A DNA stretch of 64,000 nt, taken from an uncultured Methanobrevibacter sp. Lineage in GTDB: Archaea > Methanobacteriota > Methanobacteria > Methanobacteriales > Methanobacteriaceae. This document shows, one piece after another, positions 35,271 to 44,695 of this stretch. Below the pieces are notes generated by a model, which had not been told where the DNA came from, ran no database searches, and saw only the letters and a program-made list of their open reading frames with translations. Position 1 is the stretch's first letter. Every line of letters begins with the position of its first letter. Position numbers and translations under genes: made by a program. Where the stretch lies: positions 1 to 64,000 of the forward strand of contig ONSJ01000005.1 in assembly GCA_900320515.1 (NCBI GenBank), written 5' to 3'.

Positions 35271-38200
35271 CTATTTGACCTTGATTTTTACGGTTTTGGT
35301 GACCCTGTTGAGGTTTGCATCACCTGCGAACTTAATGGTTGCCTTGAATGTTCCCTTTTTCTTAAGCTTATTGATCTTGAATGTGGCCTGACCTCTTGAA
35401 TTGGTGGTTGCCTTATAGGTTTTGCCCTTGACCTTCAATGTAAGTTTATAACCGCTTAAATAGCGTTTAGGCAAGTTGAAAGTCACCTTGTACTTTTTGG
35501 TTTTGACCTTAAGCTTGAATGTCTTTTTGGATGCCTTCAGGACAGGTGTGCTTTTCTTGACGACAGCACTGATTGTCTTATATCCGTAATTGTTGCTTCT
35601 AAACTGAATGGTGTATGTTCCGGCATTCAGGTTTATCACATAATTTGCCTGACCATATGAATTGGTTGTAAGGGATGTGCTTGCCCCGTTGACTGTGACA
35701 GTAATTGGAGAGTTTGCCTTTGCATTTCCGCCGGCATCCCTTAATGTGATTGTGACGAAGTTGTTCTGGCCGTATCCTGCAACGACATTGTTTGCAGTTA
35801 TGGTGTCTGCCTTGTTTTTGAGATATTCTGTAAATGAATAGGATGTTGCATTCAGGTTGGCATCTCCTGTGAACCTTACGCCAATATTATAGTTGCCTGC
35901 ATGGTCCGTATGAATTATTAAATCTGAAAATCCTTTCTTATATCTCACTGTATACTCCTTACCTTCAAAGGTGTAAACAAGACTGCCTCCGACTGCAGCT
36001 TGTGACAGTGTTGCCCTGAGTGAATATGAATCGGAATTCTCAATTGCTTCAAGTTCGATTTTAGGCGCTATCTTATTGACGTTGACTATTGTCTTGAATT
36101 CGTCTCCGTTTACAGGATTGATGATGAAAGCCTCATATGATCCCACATCCAACGGAATTTCCATGCTCATGTATCCGTTTCCGTCAGTGGTTGCATTGTA
36201 CAGGTCACTGCCGATGAGTACGTGCACATCATGGTTTCTTAAATGATTTCCCTCCACATCCAGGAATGTTGCAGAGATGCTTGAGTTGGTATATTCACAG
36301 TCAAATGTATCATTTGAAAGGATTGTCGATTTGACGGTAATTATGCGTGTTACATTCACTCCACCGTATCCTATGACAACCGCATATGTTCCTGGCCTGT
36401 CACCTACATTTATGTATGAGTAACCGTTGGTACATGGAGCGATATATGACCATCCGTCTATTGTAAAGCTAATGTCCCTTTCAACAGGCATTCCGTTATT
36501 CTTGACGTTGACAGTGTATTTGTTATCGTGACTGCCATAGTAGAATGAGGAATCCTCGGCGGTAATGACAATGTTTGTCTCATCGACCGTAAAATTGTTC
36601 TCGTATCTTGCACTCTTATAGTTGTCGTCCCCCTCATAATATGCGGTCAGAATATGGTTTCCGACATCAAGGTTATTGATTTGAAGCTTCGTATAACCCT
36701 TATTGTCCACATACTCCCGATTCATGTCAATAGGGGCGAATGTGTTTTTGTCCTCACATGCCAGGGTGACATAACCTGTCGCATCCAGAGGAATGTCTGC
36801 ATAAATGGATACAATATATCCGTCCTGATAGACTGAAATCTGGAAGAATCCGGGACTTGACTTGTCTATAAAGAGCTTTTTCTCAACCTGCTCGCCGGTG
36901 CTTGGATTTATGATATGTAATGTGTAGTTTCCGGCATTCAGATTGATGATTGCTGATGCGAAACCATTGACGATGCTTCCTAAAAATTCCTTACCGTTTA
37001 CCTTGAAAATTGCCTTTCCGCCCTGAACAAGGTTACCGTTTGAATCGAGGAATGTTGCATTGACGACTGTGTTTGAAAATTCCCCTCTTGAATCAACAGC
37101 ACCGATTGTTGATTTGACTGTGAATTTAGATGAAAATATTTTTGATTCATAAAAAGAGCGTATGGTATAAACGCCAGGATTCAAATTCAAATCCAGACTG
37201 AATTCTCCACTTGAATCAGTTGTTGCAGTGTAGCTTTGACCTTCAACTCCAACGGTAACGCCTTTTCCGGCAAGTGGAATTCCATTATCCAGAAGCACCG
37301 CTGTGAATCTCTCAGCACCGCCGTAATATTTGGTGACATCAGCAGCTGAAATGGATATTATATGCTGAATTTCAGATTTCACTGACAAGATAAATGAGAT
37401 GTCATTTGATTGCACCAGACTGGACTTGTAGTGTACTGATACATTATATGTGCCAGGATTGTCAAATGCAATGTTTAAAGTGGCCTTTCCATTGCTGGCA
37501 GGAACATAATAATTTTCTCCGTTGATTGTAAATGTGACAAGTCCCTCCACGTCAGCAGGAAGGTTGACTGTGAACGGAACTTCAGTGTTGATTTCAACCT
37601 CGGTGTAATTATATCTAAAGCTGACTTCAATTTCCTCAAGGCTTGCAGGCCTTGTGAATGCTTTGATACATGCCACACGAGGATTGTCCTTGTCATATAA
37701 ATCAATCCAGTCCTGTCCATATCTGCTCCAAAATGACAAACCTGAATTAAAAGTTTCCTTATTGTTATAATTTGCTTTGCAGAGTGGAATTCCTGAATCT
37801 GAAGTAAATTCAACTTCAAACACGTCACCTTCAGATAATTGAATTTCCTCATCTAAAGGAATAACATTATATCCTGATAGGGCATTTCCGTTTTGAGTCA
37901 TGACCCTTCCATTATGATAAACCTTGACAGTGTAACTAGTTGATTTATCAAAATATGTTGAGACTGCAGTTAAGATATCCCCATTTTTAGATGTGAATTT
38001 ATTCTTATAAAAATAATTAGACACAGGCAGATAATTGTCCAGTCCACCGTAGTCATACTGATAGATTCCTGAATATTCATACTCCCTTGGTGCGAAAATG
38101 AATGTGTATAGGTCATAAATCACCCTGTTGAATGAAATGTAGAGATAACCGTTATATTCCCAGTTAGGGCCGTAGCTGTTCTTGACTATCCATGCCTTAT

Positions 38201-40517
38201 TTGCATAGTTTCCAAAGTGATCATAGCCGTTGAAGTTGTCGTCCCATCCGACAAGGCTCATACAGTGATTCTCCCCAGTGGCCCATGCAGTAGTCATAGT
38301 AACTGCCCCATAGTCCATAATTGCCCTTTTTACCAAATTTATATCATCATCATCGCTGCCATTTATGTTTGGAAGAGTACGGATATTCTGAATATGCATG
38401 GCAGGATTGTAAAGCACGGACAATACTGAATATTCATCATACGGATCATATCCGTCATTTACAGGACCGAACCAGCTTGCAAGATAAGCCCAGACCAGCT
38501 GGTCATTTCCTCCACTATTAGGAGCCCAGCCGAACAAGGAAAATTCGGCCATCAGGTTTTTGACGTTTTCCTCTGAAAAGTCAAATGTGATTCCGGTTGC
38601 CTTTTTAAGACAGGCTTCCAATGTCGCCAATCCTCCGAATGCCCAGCAGTTGCCTCCTGAAGCCTGGTTTTTAACAGGAGTGATATATCCATAATCCCTT
38701 GAATCATATGAAGCAGGAAGGGAACCTGATGATGTTGACAATGTGTAGTTTAGTACAGGCACAGCAGTAATTGGACGGTTTGAATACATGTTGTCATATT
38801 CCAGATTCAAAAGATAGTCTCCGAATGTGACATTCATGAGATTTGCATTTGAATAGCCGACATTATCCAGAAGATATTCCCCAAGGGAAACGTTGTTTCC
38901 GACCTCGTCAATAAGGCGGATTTCGAGGTTTTCGTTAATAAGGTTTGAATCCTTTTTCACAATGTTGAATATGATCATATTTTTCTGATTTAAAGGAGTG
39001 TTGATTACGGCTGAAGCGCCTGAAGCGATATTGAAATCAAGATAATGGCTTTGCGGACGGTATCCATCGCCCTGAGCCGGAAGATAACTACCGTCGGTTG
39101 AAATTGAGAAAGTCAAAATGTTGCTTGCAACCCTGACCTTTCCTCCGTTGAGGGACCCTTCATAAATCGCCTGAAGCTTATACACCTCTTTCAAATCATT
39201 ATTGCTGTAACTGACAGGCTCCTCATCCCCGTCAACGAATATTACAGGACCTTCAGGAGCAAATGTTTTGATGAATGTGTTTGAATTGAATGTGAATGAG
39301 TCTGCATATCTGGTAATGATTGCTCCTCCACGGCTGGATGCCCTTGAGTTATAGAAATCATTTCCTGTAAGGGTGACGGTACTGTACATGTTATAGATGC
39401 TTCCCCCGTAATATTGGGCATAGTTGTTGGTGAAACTGCATGATATGACCTCCAAATCTGAATGAAGGTTACAGATTGCACCGCCGAAATAGGCTGAACC
39501 GTCGATGAATGATGAATCTGACACATGCGCATCACTGTCAACTGAATATATAGCCCCTCCACCGTCTGCGGATGATTGATAATTTGTAAAGTTACATGCG
39601 CCAACAATCAGCTTTGTGTAATCGCAGGCAATTGCCCCTCCGAAACTTTCTGATTTGCAGTGACTGAATATGGAATCCGTTACGGTAAGGTTTGAATTGT
39701 AGGCATATACCGCTCCGCCGTGCTGTGACTCGCCAAAACCGAATCTTGAATTTTGAATGTTTAAGACTGAATTTCTAACCTCAACAGCACCTCCGAAGAT
39801 GCTTGAGCGGGTGTTATTGAAGATAGTGTTTATGATATCGACATGCCCGTTGTAGACAGTGACGGAACCTCCCAAATCGCTTGCGAAATTATCCATGAAA
39901 GCACAGTTTGTCAACTTTAAAGTTGGATTAACGGTGTTACTGACTGAATAGATGGAACTGAATCGGTTATTGTTGTTTTTAAAGACAACATCTGTGGCAT
40001 CAAGATTTCCGTTATTGTTTATGCGCACACTGTCAAATGTGATGCCGTTTACTGCAAAATTGGCATTGTCCCTTATCTTGAATCCGAGAAGGGAATTTGA
40101 GGATTTGAAAATGGTGTTCTGGCTGCCGGCACCTATGAATGTTGTCTTATAGTTCAGTGAGGAACTGATGGACAATGTGCTGTCAACCTCATATACTCCT
40201 GCTGCAAAATGAGCTGTTGAACCGAAAGATATCTTGTCGGTGTCATAATACTTATACGGCTTGGATTGTGACCCATCACCATCAAATAAGGCAGATGCAT
40301 CAAAATAAATTACAGACTCTCCCAATACATCATCATTTTCTTGTACAGCCAAAGATCCATCTGCTGATGTGTCCTCCTTGAGGATAACCTGATTTCCACC
40401 ATCACTTAATGTCTGATTCATATCGCTTTCAATATCATTTGCCGCCGAAACACTTGACAATAGGAAAAAAACGCAAATCAATATTGAAATTGCAATTATT
40501 CCTTTCTTATAATTCAT
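35271..40517 (-). CDS. Giant adhesin-like protein with a papain-type cysteine protease domain
   Basis: 1748 residues, secreted (signal peptide KGIIAISILICVFFLLSSVSA). Residues ~60-460 form a right-handed beta-helix with repeated VxxSxFxxxxAxxxGGAI-type turns. Residues ~600-830 are a C1A protease: PVKNQASGGNCWAFGG with catalytic Cys near 623, ENHCMSLVGWDD with His near 750, and IVKNSYGPNW with Asn near 780, so the triad is complete. Several Ig-like domains (~960-1640) and a lysine-rich end follow, matching the adhesin at 528-1829. Surface protease acting on peptides, host or bacterial proteins, or pseudomurein crosslinks are all possible. Confidence 0.9.
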   Translation of the reverse strand: MNYKKGIIAISILICVFFLLSSVSAANDIESDMNQTLSDGGNQVILKEDTSADGSLAVQENDDVLGESVIYFDASALFDGDGSQSKPYKYYDTDKISFGSTAHFAAGVYEVDSTLSISSSLNYKTTFIGAGSQNTIFKSSNSLLGFKIRDNANFAVNGITFDSVRINNNGNLDATDVVFKNNNNRFSSIYSVSNTVNPTLKLTNCAFMDNFASDLGGSVTVYNGHVDIINTIFNNTRSSIFGGAVEVRNSVLNIQNSRFGFGESQHGGAVYAYNSNLTVTDSIFSHCKSESFGGAIACDYTKLIVGACNFTNYQSSADGGGAIYSVDSDAHVSDSSFIDGSAYFGGAICNLHSDLEVISCSFTNNYAQYYGGSIYNMYSTVTLTGNDFYNSRASSRGGAIITRYADSFTFNSNTFIKTFAPEGPVIFVDGDEEPVSYSNNDLKEVYKLQAIYEGSLNGGKVRVASNILTFSISTDGSYLPAQGDGYRPQSHYLDFNIASGASAVINTPLNQKNMIIFNIVKKDSNLINENLEIRLIDEVGNNVSLGEYLLDNVGYSNANLMNVTFGDYLLNLEYDNMYSNRPITAVPVLNYTLSTSSGSLPASYDSRDYGYITPVKNQASGGNCWAFGGLATLEACLKKATGITFDFSEENVKNLMAEFSLFGWAPNSGGNDQLVWAYLASWFGPVNDGYDPYDEYSVLSVLYNPAMHIQNIRTLPNINGSDDDDINLVKRAIMDYGAVTMTTAWATGENHCMSLVGWDDNFNGYDHFGNYANKAWIVKNSYGPNWEYNGYLYISFNRVIYDLYTFIFAPREYEYSGIYQYDYGGLDNYLPVSNYFYKNKFTSKNGDILTAVSTYFDKSTSYTVKVYHNGRVMTQNGNALSGYNVIPLDEEIQLSEGDVFEVEFTSDSGIPLCKANYNNKETFNSGLSFWSRYGQDWIDLYDKDNPRVACIKAFTRPASLEEIEVSFRYNYTEVEINTEVPFTVNLPADVEGLVTFTINGENYYVPASNGKATLNIAFDNPGTYNVSVHYKSSLVQSNDISFILSVKSEIQHIISISAADVTKYYGGAERFTAVLLDNGIPLAGKGVTVGVEGQSYTATTDSSGEFSLDLNLNPGVYTIRSFYESKIFSSKFTVKSTIGAVDSRGEFSNTVVNATFLDSNGNLVQGGKAIFKVNGKEFLGSIVNGFASAIINLNAGNYTLHIINPSTGEQVEKKLFIDKSSPGFFQISVYQDGYIVSIYADIPLDATGYVTLACEDKNTFAPIDMNREYVDNKGYTKLQINNLDVGNHILTAYYEGDDNYKSARYENNFTVDETNIVITAEDSSFYYGSHDNKYTVNVKNNGMPVERDISFTIDGWSYIAPCTNGYSYINVGDRPGTYAVVIGYGGVNVTRIITVKSTILSNDTFDCEYTNSSISATFLDVEGNHLRNHDVHVLIGSDLYNATTDGNGYMSMEIPLDVGSYEAFIINPVNGDEFKTIVNVNKIAPKIELEAIENSDSYSLRATLSQAAVGGSLVYTFEGKEYTVRYKKGFSDLIIHTDHAGNYNIGVRFTGDANLNATSYSFTEYLKNKADTITANNVVAGYGQNNFVTITLRDAGGNAKANSPITVTVNGASTSLTTNSYGQANYVINLNAGTYTIQFRSNNYGYKTISAVVKKSTPVLKASKKTFKLKVKTKKYKVTFNLPKRYLSGYKLTLKVKGKTYKATTNSRGQATFKINKLKKKGTFKATIKFAGDANLNRVTKTVKIKVK

Positions 40518-40858
40518 GAATTATACATCCAACTATATTATATGATTTATATTTTTGCCATTACTAACTAATTAAATTAACTACAATATCTAAAAAGGAG
40601 ACCGTAAAATTAGGCCCATTTGGGAAACCTCAACAACCAATTTTGTGAATTCATTGGATAATGAATTATGAATTATTAATTTTCATCTAAAATTATAAAT
40701 CATGTATTTCCCGGGCATTAAAAGGTTTAACAGCATACCGACTTGCTGCAAGAAATAGTATTTTAAAAATCGGAGTGAAAATTAGTTAAAATCAAATAAA
40801 CAGATAAAATCTTATAGATTCAAAAAAAGAAGAAAATTTGAGGAGCGATGTCCCCAAA
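40518..40858. other. Intergenic region between the giant adhesin and hdrA
   Basis: 340 AT-rich bases with no open frame that stands up. Holds the promoter side of the adhesin (TTATATGATTTATATTTTTG on its strand contains TATA-like DNA) and the 3' end of the hdr operon. A CCCGGG at about 40709 is the only GC-rich spot. Confidence 0.4.
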
Positions 40859-43162
40859 CTATTTGCCGTCGAGCTGTGAAATCTCAGCATCGAATTCTGT
40901 GAACTTGCGGGCAAGCCCTGAGAAGTATGGGATATACACCTTTGAGAATGTGATTCTGTCGGGGTTCTGTCCCATTTCAACAATCCTGTCCTTGACCCTT
41001 TGGATTTTGCGCTCGACCTCATCATACATCAAATCGCCTGGGAATTCACCGATGAATACCCCATCGGCACCGTTATCCAGGGCATAGTGGATATGCTTTG
41101 GAGTCACACGGTTTACAGAGATGACCTTGATGATATGAATTGACTCGGGATACGACAGCCTGTTGACTCCTATATTGTCGGCGGCAGTATAACCGATGTT
41201 GTCTAAAAATACGAGTATCATGCGCTGGCCCGGACGCTTTTTGGACAGCACTCCCTTGATTGTTGAGAGAATCTTTTCATCGATGTTTCCGTTTACTGTG
41301 ATTGCCCTCTGCTTGCATCCGACCAGACATTTTCCGCATCCTGTACAGCTCATAGGATCAATGTATATCTGGTCATTCTGTATGCTCATTGACTTGTATT
41401 TGCACCTGTTGATGCAGTCTCCGCAGACAATGCACTTTTCGGTGTCGATTTCCGCTATGAACGGCTCTATTTCAACGCCGCCGTAGTTGTATTCGTTCAC
41501 CTTGGCCGCAGCGGCCGTTGCCTGCATGATTGAGTCCGTAATATCTTTCGGCTCATGGGCTGTTCCGCAGACGAATATTCCCTGAACATCGGTTGCAACC
41601 GGCTTGATTTTAGGATGTGATTCCTTGATGAATCCATCTTCGGTAATTCCCACATTCAGGATTTCAGCAATCTCTTTTGTACCTTCTGAAGGCTCCATTG
41701 CAGTGGACAGCACTACCATGTCAGCCTCTATTTCAACAAACTCACCCTTCAGAGTATCCTCTGTTCTTACTATGAAGTTGTCTCCTTTCCTAACGACCTC
41801 ACCTGGCCTTCCCCTTAAGAACCTCACCTCATTTTCCTGGGTGTGCTTGTAGTACTTCTCAAACATTCCGGGAGTCCTGACATCGGTATAGCATATCAGA
41901 ACGTCGGTGTCCGGATACTTGTGCTTTATGATGTTTGCATTCTTAAGCGCAACGGTGCAGCATATCTTTGAGCAGTACCTGTGCCCGTCGGGCTTCTCGT
42001 CCCTTGAGCCTACGCACTGTATCATGACGACACGCTTTGGAACCTCACCATTGGATTTCAACAGCTTGCCCTTTGTAGGTCCGTTTACGCCTGTGATACG
42101 GCCAAGCTCGGACTGTGTTATCACGTCATCATATCTGGTGTATCCGTATTCCGGACGCTTTTCCATGTCAAAAAGCTTGTGTCCTGTTGCAACAACGACC
42201 GAACCGACCTGAAGAGGTATCCTTTCAGCTCTTCCCCTTAACTTAATGGCTTTCATGGTACATGCCTTGACACAGTTGCTGCATTTTGTGCAGTTGTCCA
42301 TGTCAATCACATAGGCTTCGGGATATGACTGTCCGAATGGCCTGTAGATTGCCTTTCGCATTGACAGGTTGTCGTTCCAGTCATTTGGAACCTCAACCTC
42401 ACATGCCTCGGCACATTTTCCGCAGGCAATGCACCTTTCGGTGTCGACATACCTTGGGGATTTCTCAAGTATCAGGTTATATGTTCCGGCGCGCCTTTCG
42501 GCCTCTATCACCTTAGTGTTTGTGAGAACCTCAATGTTTTCATTCCACACAAGCTCGTTCAGTATAGGATTCAAAAGGCACATTCCGCATTCCTCTGCAA
42601 TCTTTACGGGGGAGAAAACCTTACCGATCTTTGCCATGTGTCCGCCGATTGAGGGTGACTGCTCGATGAGGGTCACCTTTGTTCCCTGCTTTGCAAGTGA
42701 CAATGCGGCGTTCATTCCGGCTATTCCCCCTCCGATGACTGCAACCTCCTCGGGAGTCTGGCAGTATATCGGATCTACAGCATCCGACTGCTTTACCTTT
42801 TCGATTGAAGCGTTAATCAGAGTCAGCGCCTTTTGGGTTGCCAGGTCATGGTCGTCATGAACCCATGAGCACTGCTCACGTATGTTTGCCATGTCCATAA
42901 GATATGGGTTTAAGGGCTTGACGTAGTCCTGGAATGTCTTTTCATGAGATATCGGTGAGCATGCGGCTACAACAACACGGTCAAGGTCATGGTCAAATAT
43001 CGCATCACGAATGATCTTACGGCCATTTAGAGAACATAAATTCTCAAACTGTCCTATGAAATCCACATCCAACTCTTCGCGAACCTTATCCAGGTCTATA
43101 ATGTCCGATATATTTCCTCCGCACTCACATAAAAACACGCCAACTTTCAAATCATCTCTCAT
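40859..43162 (-). CDS. hdrA: HdrA-type flavin subunit fused to a cysteine-free MvhD-like domain
   Basis: 767 residues. N-terminal HdrA domain (VGVFLCECGGNIS), FAD-binding Rossmann EEVAVIGGGIAGMNAAL (~140), two ferredoxin sites CIACGKCAEAC and CTKCSNCVKAC (~245-295), thioredoxin-reductase-like middle, and two more C-terminal ferredoxin sites CIVCGDCINRC and CTGCGKCLVGC (~575-615). Then, at ~640-760, an MvhD-like domain in which the usual 2Fe-2S cysteines are replaced (FLDNIGYTAADN, ISVNRVT, GEFPGDLMY). HdrA normally bifurcates electrons at FAD. Start overlaps the hdrB stop. It differs from the main methanogenesis HdrA by this fusion. Confidence 0.9.
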   Translation of the reverse strand: MRDDLKVGVFLCECGGNISDIIDLDKVREELDVDFIGQFENLCSLNGRKIIRDAIFDHDLDRVVVAACSPISHEKTFQDYVKPLNPYLMDMANIREQCSWVHDDHDLATQKALTLINASIEKVKQSDAVDPIYCQTPEEVAVIGGGIAGMNAALSLAKQGTKVTLIEQSPSIGGHMAKIGKVFSPVKIAEECGMCLLNPILNELVWNENIEVLTNTKVIEAERRAGTYNLILEKSPRYVDTERCIACGKCAEACEVEVPNDWNDNLSMRKAIYRPFGQSYPEAYVIDMDNCTKCSNCVKACTMKAIKLRGRAERIPLQVGSVVVATGHKLFDMEKRPEYGYTRYDDVITQSELGRITGVNGPTKGKLLKSNGEVPKRVVMIQCVGSRDEKPDGHRYCSKICCTVALKNANIIKHKYPDTDVLICYTDVRTPGMFEKYYKHTQENEVRFLRGRPGEVVRKGDNFIVRTEDTLKGEFVEIEADMVVLSTAMEPSEGTKEIAEILNVGITEDGFIKESHPKIKPVATDVQGIFVCGTAHEPKDITDSIMQATAAAAKVNEYNYGGVEIEPFIAEIDTEKCIVCGDCINRCKYKSMSIQNDQIYIDPMSCTGCGKCLVGCKQRAITVNGNIDEKILSTIKGVLSKKRPGQRMILVFLDNIGYTAADNIGVNRLSYPESIHIIKVISVNRVTPKHIHYALDNGADGVFIGEFPGDLMYDEVERKIQRVKDRIVEMGQNPDRITFSKVYIPYFSGLARKFTEFDAEISQLDGK

Positions 43163-44100
43163 TTGCCAACCTCCTTTAAATCCTTGATTACTGAATCTAT
43201 TGGTACCGTATGGGCCTTAACGCCTATCACCTTATCAAAATCTCCTCCCATTGCCAATGCAATGAACTGGGCAATGTTCAAATGTATTGCCCTGAACTTT
43301 CTTCCTTCCCTTTCCGCTATCAGATGCTGATACCTGTCAAACTGTATATGGCAGTTCGGACACAGATGGACAAGTATGTCAACGTCCTCATCATCGATGG
43401 CATTCATCTTGTCGGCAGTTGCTGTGAACGACAGGTCGGGATTTGAATACCTCTGCCTGAATCCCGTTCCGCATGTTGCCCTCTTGTGGTCATACCATCC
43501 GATGGTTCTGCATCCGCATTCCTCTATTATCTCATCCATGATGTTCGGGTCCCTCACGCCTCCGATGGTGTCCTCATAGTGGACCTTGCAGTAGTGGCAT
43601 CCGTGGTGGGTTGCAATCTTATAGTCGCTCAGGTCATATTTGATATGCTTTTTGATTTCATCCTTTTTGGCATAGAGTATGTCCACCACATGGAATATGT
43701 TTTCTGTCGGCTTCAAGTCATCCTTTTCATATTTCAGATGAGAAAGACCGTTTTCATCGAATAACTGATTAATGTGATTTCTCAAATCGTCCTTTTTGTT
43801 TAAAAGCTTGACCGATTTCTTGTTTATCGCATAGCATGTTGCACACATCATCACCAGATTCGGCCTTCCCTCATCCTTTGCAATCCTAAAGTTCCTTGCT
43901 CCGATTGCTGATGTGTCAATCTGGTCGAATACATCGGAATAATGTCCCAGCCCTGTGCAGCAGGTCTGTTTTGGTGATATCTCATAATCCACTCCAAGCC
44001 TGTCGAAGACATATTTTGTTGATGCCTCGACGCCCGGATACTCCACGCTTACAAGACAGCTTCTAAACAGAAGGATGTCCTTAGTCGGTACGTTCTTCAT
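43159..44100 (-). CDS. hdrB: HdrB-type heterodisulfide reductase subunit
   Basis: 313 residues from ATG 44100 (GAGGAGG six bases upstream; ATG 44106 has no spacing to it). The first cysteine-rich motif is complete: FRSCLVSVEYPG, QTCCTGLGHYSD and MMCATCYAINKK. The second is changed: HHGCHYC, then ECGCRTIGWYDHKRATCGTGF, where the usual CCG reads TCG, and HLCPNCHIQFD. HdrB carries the non-cubane clusters that reduce the CoM-S-S-CoB disulfide; the change may alter the proximal cluster or substrate. Confidence 0.88.
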   Translation of the reverse strand: MKNVPTKDILLFRSCLVSVEYPGVEASTKYVFDRLGVDYEISPKQTCCTGLGHYSDVFDQIDTSAIGARNFRIAKDEGRPNLVMMCATCYAINKKSVKLLNKKDDLRNHINQLFDENGLSHLKYEKDDLKPTENIFHVVDILYAKKDEIKKHIKYDLSDYKIATHHGCHYCKVHYEDTIGGVRDPNIMDEIIEECGCRTIGWYDHKRATCGTGFRQRYSNPDLSFTATADKMNAIDDEDVDILVHLCPNCHIQFDRYQHLIAEREGRKFRAIHLNIAQFIALAMGGDFDKVIGVKAHTVPIDSVIKDLKEVGK

Positions 44101-44695
44101 TCTCATCCTCCTCGCTTTGCCTTATTCTTTCAATCTTATCCTTGAATCCTGTAATCGTCAATATTGTGCTTACCTCATCGATGACTTCCCTTGAGGGCAT
44201 CAGCGGCGGGTCCAAATCCAATTCCTTTCTGATCTCGTCAAGGTTCTGCCTGAAGTCCCACCATCCGGGCACGTCACGGTCAATGTCTGCAAAAAACCTT
44301 TCAGGTATTGCTCCGATTGCGGCGGTGAAGTATGAGTCCGCAAAGCCCATATATTCATAGAGCTTGTCATATCCGATGCCGCTTTCAATTGCAATCTGCT
44401 TTAGAATCTGGTTGACTTCACATACGCTGTTTCCCACAGGACACACGCTGTGGCATGTGTAGCAGTAGAAGCAGTTCCATATGCAGTCATCTTCAATGAT
44501 GGTCTCATCACCTTCAAGAACCCTTTCTATGATGTCACGGGGATTGTAGTCGGAGTGCCTTGCTGCGGGACATGTTGATGTGCACATTCCGCACTGCACG
44601 CACTTCAAAACCCCATCTTCCTTTGAGTTCTTGACGTCCCTTATGATTTTTTCCGCAAAATCTATTGGAGAATCGCTAATCTTTTGGGTGGTCAT
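44081..44695 (-). CDS. hdrC: HdrC-type ferredoxin subunit
   Basis: 204 residues with two 4Fe-4S sites: CVQCGMCTSTCPAA and CFYCYTCHSVCPVG, passing electrons between HdrA and HdrB. The C-terminal helical tail overlaps the hdrB start by 20 bases. Its own start overlaps the stop of the marker 16 gene by 4 bases (ATGA), so the operon is translationally coupled. Confidence 0.92.
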   Translation of the reverse strand: MTTQKISDSPIDFAEKIIRDVKNSKEDGVLKCVQCGMCTSTCPAARHSDYNPRDIIERVLEGDETIIEDDCIWNCFYCYTCHSVCPVGNSVCEVNQILKQIAIESGIGYDKLYEYMGFADSYFTAAIGAIPERFFADIDRDVPGWWDFRQNLDEIRKELDLDPPLMPSREVIDEVSTILTITGFKDKIERIRQSEEDENEERTD

